Shown here: one piece after another, positions 1 through 6,191 of the stretch
Numbering within the stretch: the first letter of the stretch is position 1
How the letters are laid out: the number at the start of each line of letters is the position of its first letter
NCBI GenBank assembly: GCA_049275655.1
Contig: JBASUY010000046.1
Span: 1-27,830, forward strand
DNA length: 27,830 bases
Direction of reading: 5' to 3'
From: Sherwoodlollariibacterium sp049275655
GTDB lineage: Bacteria; Omnitrophota; Gorgyraeia; Gygaellales; Profunditerraquicolaceae
The notes under the pieces: model-generated
The model's database searches: none
The model's input: only the letters and a program-made list of their open reading frames with translations
What the model was told of the DNA's origin: nothing
Position numbers and translations under genes: made by a program

Positions 1-484
1 TTTAAAAGAAGTCTTAGAAGAGGTGGGCAAAGATGCGGCGAGGTTTTTCTTTATCTCTAGGCGTATATCAAGCCATCTTGATTTTGACTTAGATATCGCC
101 AAAAAGCAGACATCGGAAAACCCGGTATATTACGTCCAGTATGCCCATGCCCGTATATGTAGTATATTGCACAATAGCCCGGGTAAGTTAGGAAAAAATA
201 TAGATTTTAATCTACTCGTAGAAAAGGAAGAGATTATCCTAATCAGAAAGTTGCTTCAATTTTCCTGGGTCTTAAATATATGTTTAAGTACGCTTGACCC
301 TTATATGATGACAATCTATCTCCAGGAGTTATCAGAGGCATTCCATAAGTTTTATGATAACCATCGTGTTTTGACAGATGAGCCGGCGCTTACGCAGGCT
401 AGGCTTGCCCTTATTAGCGGCGTAAAGATTGTAATCGCTACGGGTTTAAGCCTATTAGGTATCTCTTCCCCGGAAAAGATGTAA
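1..484 (+). CDS. argS: Arginyl-tRNA synthetase, C-terminal part (partial)
   Basis: The reading frame is open from base 2 and so begins before the window; only about 160 C-terminal residues are present. They form the anticodon-binding DALR domain of class I arginyl-tRNA synthetase. The segment NPVYYVQYAHARICSIL is the family's hallmark helix, and the end (LTQARLALISGVKIVIATGLSLLGI) is the typical ArgS tail ending in a short hydrophobic helix. The enzyme charges tRNA-Arg in the cytoplasm. A GTG at 23 would give a 153-residue protein, but homology continues upstream of it, so it is not a real start. recJ begins 3 nt after the stop, so the two genes are probably cotranscribed. Confidence 0.93.
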   Translation, partial: LKEVLEEVGKDAARFFFISRRISSHLDFDLDIAKKQTSENPVYYVQYAHARICSILHNSPGKLGKNIDFNLLVEKEEIILIRKLLQFSWVLNICLSTLDPYMMTIYLQELSEAFHKFYDNHRVLTDEPALTQARLALISGVKIVIATGLSLLGISSPEKM

Positions 485-487
485 GTT

Positions 488-2176
488 ATGCATGCCCATA
501 AGATACTCAACTTTTATCCCGTTAACATAGCGCTTCGTAATAAATTCAGTAAAGAGTTAAGAATCTCAAAGGTTCTTTCGCAGGTTTTAATTAACCGTAA
601 GATAACCTCTTTATCAGAGGCGGATAATTTCCTTAATGCAGGGATAGATAAACTTTTAGATCCGTTCTCCTTTGAAGATATGCGCAAGGCGGTAAATAGG
701 ATAAAACAAGCGCAGGATAAGAAGGAACGGGTAATGATTTTCGGCGATTATGATGTTGACGGTATTACCAGTATCGCCGTATTAAGGAATACATTAAAAA
801 GAATAGGCATAGAACCTGAGCATTATATCCCTCATAGGGTAAAAGATGGCTACGGGCTTAATAAAGATATCTTAAAGATAGCAAAAGATAAACAGATCAA
901 TCTTTTAATTACAGTTGATTGCGGGACTAGTAGTGTAAAGCAGATTGCGCAGTTAAAGGAGCGCAACATTGATACTATTGTAACCGACCATCATCAAGCT
1001 GAAGGTATTCCTCTACCTGCGGCGTTGGCTATCATTAACCCTAAGCTTAAAAGGAGTACTTATAGATATCGTGATTTAGCCGGGGTAGGCGTTGTTTATA
1101 AATTATGCCAGGCAATTTCAAGGAATATTTTAAGCGAGGAGCTCGATTTAGTCGCTATAGGCACGGTTGCCGATGTAGCGCCTTTAAGTGGAGAGAATCG
1201 TATAATCGTAAAAGAGGGGTTGAAAAATATATCCTCTGCTAAAAGGCCGGGGATTAAAGCGCTTATAGAAAGTTCAGGATTTCGTAGTAATAATCTGACC
1301 CCTACTTTTATAAGCTTTATCCTCTCTCCCAGGTTAAATGCCGCAGGTAGAATGGGCTCAGCTGAAGAGGCGTTAAACCTAATCTTAAGCGATAATTACC
1401 TTAAGGCCCAAGAGTTGGCCTCCCTCTTGGAGCAGCATAACCGCGCCCGCCAGCGGGTAGAATATAAGATAATAGAGGAGGCAGAGGCGATTATTAATAG
1501 GGAGGTTAATTTTAAAGAGCATAAGGTTATAGTCATTGCTAAGGAAGGTTGGCATCAGGGTGTTTTAGGTATAGTAGCTTCAAAGTTGGCGGATAGGTTT
1601 TATCGCCCGGTTATTGTCATCTCTTTAGATAAAGATTTATGCAAGGGTTCTGGCAGGTCAATAAAGAATTTTCATCTTTTTGAAGCGCTTAGCGATTGTA
1701 GTAGTTTTTTAAGCGCTTTTGGTGGGCACTCCCATGCCGTAGGGCTTACAATTACCCGCCAGAGTATAGAGGGGTTTAAGAAGAGCATAAACTCCTTAGC
1801 GCATGATAAGTTGTCTTTGGAGGATTTATTGCCGAGCTTAGATATAGATATGGAGTTAAGTTTTTCAGATTTAGATGAGGCTTCGGTTTTAGAATTAGAA
1901 AGGTTAGCTCCTTTTGGCGCAGGCAATACAGAACCGCTATTTTTTACCCGCGGGCTTAAATTAAAAGGAATACCTAAGTCTTTAGCCCGTGAGACGTTGA
2001 AGTTTTATGCTACCGATGGAGTATCTACCAGGGAAGTTATTGGCTTTGGGTTAAGTTCATTAAAAGACAATTTGCTTAAGGCACGGTCTTTTGATTTAAT
2101 CTTTACTGCGCGTATGGATGATTGGCAGGGTAACTCTTATGTAATATTAGAGGCTAAAGATATATTCTTTAAGTAG
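488..2176 (+). CDS. recJ: Single-stranded-DNA-specific 5'-3' exonuclease RecJ
   Basis: This 562-residue protein matches the RecJ family in length and motif order. DHH-family motifs are visible: GDYDVDG at 86-92, VDCG at 143-146, DHH at 167-169, and PRLNAAGRMG at 281-290. The DHHA1 half carries EGWHQGVLGIVASKLADRF from 353 and GGHSHAVG at 412-419. The Asp and His residues of these motifs bind the catalytic Mn/Mg ions. RecJ degrades single-stranded DNA 5' to 3' in recombination and mismatch or base-excision repair. The ATG lies 3 nt after argS with only a weak GGAAAAG upstream, suggesting translational coupling. The stop is 7 nt from the 3' end of the convergent rpmB. Confidence 0.96.
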   Translation: MHAHKILNFYPVNIALRNKFSKELRISKVLSQVLINRKITSLSEADNFLNAGIDKLLDPFSFEDMRKAVNRIKQAQDKKERVMIFGDYDVDGITSIAVLRNTLKRIGIEPEHYIPHRVKDGYGLNKDILKIAKDKQINLLITVDCGTSSVKQIAQLKERNIDTIVTDHHQAEGIPLPAALAIINPKLKRSTYRYRDLAGVGVVYKLCQAISRNILSEELDLVAIGTVADVAPLSGENRIIVKEGLKNISSAKRPGIKALIESSGFRSNNLTPTFISFILSPRLNAAGRMGSAEEALNLILSDNYLKAQELASLLEQHNRARQRVEYKIIEEAEAIINREVNFKEHKVIVIAKEGWHQGVLGIVASKLADRFYRPVIVISLDKDLCKGSGRSIKNFHLFEALSDCSSFLSAFGGHSHAVGLTITRQSIEGFKKSINSLAHDKLSLEDLLPSLDIDMELSFSDLDEASVLELERLAPFGAGNTEPLFFTRGLKLKGIPKSLARETLKFYATDGVSTREVIGFGLSSLKDNLLKARSFDLIFTARMDDWQGNSYVILEAKDIFFK

Positions 2177-2183
2177 CCTATTT

Positions 2184-2411
2184 TTAAGCCTTTTTAAATT
2201 TTCCTTTTTTAATACACTTGGCGCAGATATAAACTTTTTTTGGGGATCCGTCAATAAGGATGCGTTTCTTCTGCAGGTTGGGCAGGAACTTACGCATAGT
2301 CCAACGGCTTATCTTAGAACCTGTTCCGCCTTTAGCTTTATATTGGCCTTTACGCGTCACAGTTTTACCTTTAAGCGCGCCTTTTTTACATAAAGCACAT
2401 TTTCTAATCAT
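2184..2411 (-). CDS. rpmB: 50S ribosomal protein L28 (zinc-binding form)
   Basis: This 75-residue basic protein carries the L28 core RKFLPNLQKKRI (40-51), followed by KVYICAKCIKKGK. Two Cys pairs (C5/C8 and C63/C66) make it the zinc-ribbon form of L28, as opposed to the cysteine-free forms found in many bacteria. It is a structural protein of the large ribosomal subunit. A clear AAGGAG (2419-2424) lies 7 nt before the ATG, and a near-consensus promoter precedes it. It is a lone minus-strand gene, convergent with recJ and divergent from the helicase gene; rpmG is not beside it. Confidence 0.93.
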   Translation of the reverse strand: MIRKCALCKKGALKGKTVTRKGQYKAKGGTGSKISRWTMRKFLPNLQKKRILIDGSPKKVYICAKCIKKGKFKKA

Positions 2412-2441
2412 TTAATTGCTCCTTAGTTGGTTAGTTAGATA

Positions 2442-2469
2442 AGTATACTTGAATTTAAGATATTGTCAA
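2442..2469 (-). promoter_or_regulatory. sigma70-type promoter of rpmB
   Basis: On the minus strand, TTGACA (2464-2469) is separated by 16 bp from TATACT (2442-2447). The predicted start is near 2435, giving a leader of roughly 24 nt that includes the AAGGAG site of rpmB. The match to consensus is strong. Confidence 0.8.
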
Positions 2470-2477
2470 GATAGAAT
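2449..2477 (+). promoter_or_regulatory. Possible promoter of the helicase-nuclease gene
   Basis: TTGAAT (2449-2454), a 17-bp spacer and TAGAAT (2472-2477) form a fair sigma70 match overlapping the rpmB promoter on the other strand. Transcription would start near 2484, only about 2 nt before the ATG at 2486, which would give an almost leaderless mRNA. No Shine-Dalgarno sequence is present, which fits but does not prove this. Confidence 0.4.
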
Positions 2478-2485
2478 ATAGAGTT

Positions 2486-5395
2486 ATGGAGAATAAAATA
2501 CTTGAAGGGCTAAATAAAGAGCAGCTTCAAGCAGTAAAGCACCGTAAGGGGCCGCTTTTAATCATAGCCGGAGCAGGCACCGGAAAGACGCGCGTTATCA
2601 GCCGTAGGGTTGCTTGGATTATTGCAGAGGGTTTAGCTAAGCCCGATGAGATATTAGCTCTTACCTTTACGGATAAAGCGGCTAAAGAGATGCAGGAGCG
2701 TGTGGATATACTCTTACCTTACGGCTATACAGACACCTGGATATCTACTTTTCATGCTTTTGGCGATAAGTTATTAAGGGAGAATGCGCTTATGATGGGG
2801 TTAAACCCTGATTTTAAGGTTTTAACCCAACCGGAAGCCGCAGTTTTTTTTCGCGAGCATATATTTGAGTTTAATCTTGATTACTTACGCCCCCTCTCAG
2901 ACCCCACCCGCTTTATTGAAGCGATGATATCTTTTTTTAGCCGGGCCAAAGACGAGGATATTTCTGCTAAAGATTATTTTAAGTATGCCCAAGATTTGGC
3001 GATTAAGGCAAAAGATAAGAAAAAAGAAGATCCTGCGCTTTTGGAAGAATCAAAGATATCCCTTGAGATAGCAGGCGCTTATCTTAAATACCAAGAGTTG
3101 TTGGCTAAAGAAGGGTTACTCGATTTTGGCAATCAGTTTTATTTGGCCTTAGGTTTCTTGCGCAATCATCCGTCAGCATTAACAAGATACCAAAAGCAGT
3201 TTAAGTATATACTCGTTGATGAGTTTCAGGATACGAACTTTGCGCAATTTCAAATTATTAAACTTTTATCCTCCGGGCATAAAAATATTACCGTGGTTGC
3301 CGATGATGACCAGTCTATTTACCGCTGGCGGGGCGCAGCCTACAGCAATATTTTTAATTTTGATAAAGAGTACCCTAAAGCCAAAAAAATTAGCCTTATT
3401 AAAAATTACCGCTCAACCCAACTAATACTTGACGCAGCTTACAGGCTTATTCAACACAATAACCCTGAGCGTTTTGAGGTAAAGGCTGGCGTTAATAAGC
3501 GCCTTATCGGAGTATCAAAAAAAGGAAAATCTGTAGAGTGCCTGCATTTTGATACTATTTCTACCGAGGCGGATAATGTAGCTAAGATTATAAAAGATAA
3601 GGTTGCTTCTAAGGATTTTAAATACCGTGATTTTGCTATTCTTGTGCGTTCTAATTCGGATGCGGATAGTTTTTTGCAAGCCCTAAACATGCAAAATATC
3701 CCGTGGCAATTTAGCGGCAATCAAGGGCTTTATGCCAAGGAAGAGGTGCGTTTGTGTATAAATTTTTTAAGGGTTATTGCCAATCCTTATGATTCTTTAA
3801 GCCTTTATTATCTGGCAAGCTCTGAGATTTATAAGGTAGAACTAGCAGGGTTGGCTCTTTTAAGCCACTATGCCTCCCGCAGGAATAAACCCCTTTATTC
3901 TGTACTTCAAGATTTAGATTCTATAGAAGAGTTTAAGGAGTTAAGCGTAGATACAAAAGAAAAGATTAACCGGCTCTTAGAAGATATAAATAGATACCTT
4001 AAGGTAGGAAGGGAAGAGACGACCGGCAGGCTCTTATACTCTTTTCTTTCCGATACCGGGTTTTTGCAGAGATTAACTAAAGAAGAGAGCCTTGAAAATG
4101 AAAATAGGATACAGAACCTTGCTAAGTTTTTTAATCATGTGCGCAATTTTGAAATAGTAGCCAAGGAGGATAGGGTTATAATTTTTATAAATTATTTAAA
4201 TCTTTTGATTGAGGCAGGGGATGACCCTCCTACGGTTGAGGCAGATCTTGATACCGACGCGGTAAATATCCTTACAGTACATAAGGCAAAGGGGTTGGAG
4301 TTTAGGGTGGTATTTTTAGTCAGCCTTGTTCAAGGGCGCTTTCCTTTGCCGAGAAAAAGAAGGGGATTTGAGTTGCCTGATTCTTTGATTAAGGAAGTAT
4401 TGCCCAGCGGGGACTTTCAATTACAAGAGGAGCGTAGGCTATTTTATGTGGGGATGACGAGGGCAAAAGAAGAATTGTATCTGACTAGTGCTGAAGACTA
4501 CGGGGGCAAGCGCCTGCGGAAAATAAGCCGGTTTGTCTTTGAGGCTTTGGGTTTAGATATTAAAGAGAATGAAAAGAAGAAGGCAAGCGCTATTGAGGCC
4601 ATTGAACGCTTTTCTCCTAAAAAGGAATCGGTATCAGCAAGGGGTGAGGTTACCCAGAAGCCGTTGTCATTGTATCACTATCAGATAGATGATTATAAAA
4701 CCTGTCCTTTAAAGTATAAATATGTAAATATTTTGCGTGTTCCTATCATGGAGCATCATACTGTTATTTATGGTAGGGCCATGCATGAAGCGGTAAATAA
4801 GTATTACCAATATAGGATGCTTGGCAGGAGGATGAAGTTAGCGGATATATTAAATGCCTTTAGAGAGGGGTTTGACCCCCAAGGGTTTATTGAGTTAGAG
4901 CATCAAAAAAAGCGCCTGAAGGCAGGAGAGAGGGCTTTAACACGGTTTTTTAAAGAAGAAGAGAAGCGTAAGATTAAAATTAAGTTTATAGAAGAGCCTT
5001 TTAGTTTTAAGTTTCAGGGTATTAGGATTACCGGTAGGTTTGATAGGGTTGACGAAGAGGAAGGCGGGGATGTGATTATTGATTTTAAGGCTTCGGAGAT
5101 AAAAAAACAGAAGGATGCGGATAAGCGCTTGAAGGATAATAAACAATTGCTCCTCTACTCTTTAGCCTATCAAAATATATTTGGGAAATTGCCTAAGAGG
5201 ATATCTTTACTTTTTCTTGAATCAGGATTAGTAAGCAGTAAAAGCATAGGCGAGGATGATTTAGATAGGATTAAGAAAGATATTATAGATGTGGCTTACG
5301 GGATACGTAACCAGGATTTTAATCCTGCGCCATCTTATATGTCGTGTAACTTTTGTGCGTATAACCAGATCTGTCCGTACGCAGATAAAGATTAG
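2486..5395 (+). CDS. UvrD/PcrA-type helicase fused to a RecB/AddB-type nuclease with Fe-S-type cysteines
   Basis: This 969-residue protein has two parts. Residues 1 to about 690 form a superfamily 1A helicase: Q motif at 10-13, Walker A AGAGTGKT (28-35), motif II DEFQD (245-249), motif III DDDQSIYRWRG (273-283), motif IV KNYRS (306-310), motif V TVHKAKGLEF (597-606) and motif VI MTRAKEEL (657-664). Residues from about 730 form a PD-(D/E)XK nuclease: H767 in GRAMHEAV, D853, D866-F-K868, and Q887 with Y891. C740, C954, C957 and C963 have the spacing (C...CX2CX5C) that binds a 4Fe-4S cluster in AddB, Cas4 and Dna2. It probably processes DNA ends as a single-chain analogue of AddAB or AdnAB. No partner subunit gene is adjacent. 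The start follows from the Q motif at the N-terminus. Confidence 0.9.
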   Translation: MENKILEGLNKEQLQAVKHRKGPLLIIAGAGTGKTRVISRRVAWIIAEGLAKPDEILALTFTDKAAKEMQERVDILLPYGYTDTWISTFHAFGDKLLRENALMMGLNPDFKVLTQPEAAVFFREHIFEFNLDYLRPLSDPTRFIEAMISFFSRAKDEDISAKDYFKYAQDLAIKAKDKKKEDPALLEESKISLEIAGAYLKYQELLAKEGLLDFGNQFYLALGFLRNHPSALTRYQKQFKYILVDEFQDTNFAQFQIIKLLSSGHKNITVVADDDQSIYRWRGAAYSNIFNFDKEYPKAKKISLIKNYRSTQLILDAAYRLIQHNNPERFEVKAGVNKRLIGVSKKGKSVECLHFDTISTEADNVAKIIKDKVASKDFKYRDFAILVRSNSDADSFLQALNMQNIPWQFSGNQGLYAKEEVRLCINFLRVIANPYDSLSLYYLASSEIYKVELAGLALLSHYASRRNKPLYSVLQDLDSIEEFKELSVDTKEKINRLLEDINRYLKVGREETTGRLLYSFLSDTGFLQRLTKEESLENENRIQNLAKFFNHVRNFEIVAKEDRVIIFINYLNLLIEAGDDPPTVEADLDTDAVNILTVHKAKGLEFRVVFLVSLVQGRFPLPRKRRGFELPDSLIKEVLPSGDFQLQEERRLFYVGMTRAKEELYLTSAEDYGGKRLRKISRFVFEALGLDIKENEKKKASAIEAIERFSPKKESVSARGEVTQKPLSLYHYQIDDYKTCPLKYKYVNILRVPIMEHHTVIYGRAMHEAVNKYYQYRMLGRRMKLADILNAFREGFDPQGFIELEHQKKRLKAGERALTRFFKEEEKRKIKIKFIEEPFSFKFQGIRITGRFDRVDEEEGGDVIIDFKASEIKKQKDADKRLKDNKQLLLYSLAYQNIFGKLPKRISLLFLESGLVSSKSIGEDDLDRIKKDIIDVAYGIRNQDFNPAPSYMSCNFCAYNQICPYADKD

Positions 5396-5411
5396 AGGAG
5401 GTTATATTTTT

Positions 5412-5576
5412 ATGGAAACTAAAATAGGGCATTTAAGGGTTAATATCTTTAAGATTAAAAACCGGGCAGGGTACGCAGCAATCTGCTGTGATCATCTAAC
5501 AGAAGGAAAGACAATACAAGAAGCTTACGAGAGGATGGCCAAGGCCTTGCGTAGAAGTAGCCGTAAGGCGCTTTAA
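5412..5576 (+). CDS. Small hypothetical protein, 54 aa (weak HicB-like look)
   Basis: The gene starts at ATG 5412, 10 nt after a strong AGAGGAGG (5394-5401) that overlaps the helicase stop codon, so it is probably in the helicase transcript. The frame is open further upstream inside the helicase gene, but only this start has a ribosome-binding site. The protein has a beta-rich N-terminus (IGHLRVNIFKIKN), then GYAAICCDHL, then a helix (TIQEAYERMAKALRR). The order 'YAAIC...G.TIQEAYERMAKAL' recalls the short HicB-type fold, but it lacks the usual C-terminal DNA-binding part and no HicA toxin is adjacent. I do not recognise a definite family. A basic tail (RRSSRK) ends it. Confidence 0.6.
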   Translation: METKIGHLRVNIFKIKNRAGYAAICCDHLTEGKTIQEAYERMAKALRRSSRKAL

Positions 5577-5585
5577 AGAAAGATT

Positions 5586-5621
5586 ACTATTGTATTAATC
5601 CGGTTTTAGTTATACAATAGT
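5586..5621. repeat. 10-bp perfect inverted repeat, 16-nt loop
   Basis: ACTATTGTAT (5586-5595) and ATACAATAGT (5612-5621) are exact inverted copies separated by 16 nt. No T-tract follows, so it is not an intrinsic terminator. It brackets a promoter-like sequence ahead of the second small gene and could be an operator or an RNA hairpin. Confidence 0.7.
5590..5618 (+). promoter_or_regulatory. Possible promoter of the second small gene
   Basis: TTGTAT (5590-5595), a 17-bp spacer and TACAAT (5613-5618). The -10 matches 5 of 6 consensus bases and the -35 only 3 of 6. Both boxes lie inside the arms of the inverted repeat at 5586-5621, so a protein bound to the palindrome would block the promoter. 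Confidence 0.35.
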
Positions 5622-5646
5622 TGTTCAAGTAAAAAAAGGAGAGGTT

Positions 5647-5811
5647 ATGGTAGAGAGAAGCGAGTTTAAGGGTAAGCCGATTTTAATTATCAAGAGAAAT
5701 GAAAATGACCAATACCCGTTTTCATTTGGGCTTAGTAAGGCTAAGTTAATTTTAGAGAATATTGACGAGATAAGAAATTTCGTAGAAGAGCACGGGCAAG
5801 AACAGGGGTAA
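5647..5811 (+). CDS. Small conserved-looking protein, 54 aa (possible PC4-like fold)
   Basis: ATG 5647 is preceded by AGGAGAGG (5637-5644). The 54-residue product reads as a compact domain: N-terminal strand EFKGKPILIIKR, a turn, strand QYPFSFGLSK, then a helix (AKLILENIDEIRNFVEEHG). Similar short proteins of unknown function with 'FKGKP...YPFSFG..KAKLILE' seem familiar to me from other bacteria. The pattern of strands ending in KGxxL, a 'G(I/L)S' turn and a C-terminal helix resembles the single-stranded nucleic acid-binding PC4 domain. That is only an inference from pattern; no catalytic residues are evident. It lies between the helicase-nuclease gene and the rpsO promoter, separate from both. 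Confidence 0.65.
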   Translation: MVERSEFKGKPILIIKRNENDQYPFSFGLSKAKLILENIDEIRNFVEEHGQEQG

Positions 5812-5833
5812 AGAAAAATAAATATTTAGCCTG

Positions 5834-5862
5834 TTGACTTAAAAATAAAAATAAAGTATAAT
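5834..5862 (+). promoter_or_regulatory. sigma70-type promoter of rpsO-pnp
   Basis: TTGACT (5834-5839), a 17-bp AT-rich spacer and a perfect TATAAT (5857-5862). The predicted start near 5869 gives a leader of about 28 nt carrying the strong ribosome-binding site of rpsO. Confidence 0.85.
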
Positions 5863-5896
5863 AATTAAATTAGAATATAGAAGGGGGTGAGAGGTT

Positions 5897-6166
5897 TTGG
5901 TTTTAGTTAAAGAAAACAAAGCAAAGATTATTGATAGTTTTAAAATTCACGCAAGGGATACCGGATCAGCCGAGGTCCAGATAGCTATTCTGACTGAGAG
6001 GATTAACCTCTTAGGAGAGCATTTTAAACTCCACAAGAAGGATTTTCATTCCCGTCGCGGTTTGCTTACTCTGGTAGGCACGCGCCGCCGGCTCCTCAAC
6101 TATCTCAAGAAAAAAGACGTTAAAAAATACGAAGAGGTTTTAAGCAAACTTAACTTGAGAAAGTAA
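5897..6166 (+). CDS. rpsO: 30S ribosomal protein S15
   Basis: The 89-residue product has the S15 signature: DTGSAEVQIAILTERINLL, then HKKDFHSRRGLL, then GTRRRLLNYLKKKD, ending LSKLNLRK. S15 binds 16S rRNA helices h20-h22 early in 30S assembly. The start codon is TTG (5897), fixed by AAGGGGGTGA (5881-5890) 6 nt upstream, a nearly complete match to the anti-Shine-Dalgarno sequence, and by the usual length of 88-89 residues. pnp follows 25 nt later, the classic rpsO-pnp pair. A dedicated promoter precedes it. Confidence 0.96.
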   Translation: MVLVKENKAKIIDSFKIHARDTGSAEVQIAILTERINLLGEHFKLHKKDFHSRRGLLTLVGTRRRLLNYLKKKDVKKYEEVLSKLNLRK

Positions 6167-6191
6167 ACTAAAGGCATAAACTATAAATATT

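Noticed and set aside
2160..2200. Bidirectional terminator between recJ and rpmB
   Set aside because: AGCCT repeats here are direct, not inverted, and no stable GC stem precedes a T-run.
5289..5576. A 95-residue reading of the first small gene starting inside the helicase gene
   Set aside because: The upstream part is a shadow of the helicase C-terminus; only ATG 5412 has a ribosome-binding site (AGAGGAGG).
5412..5811. HicBA-like toxin-antitoxin pair
   Set aside because: The first ORF only vaguely resembles HicB and lacks its C-terminal DNA-binding part; the second is not HicA-like, and the two have separate expression signals.
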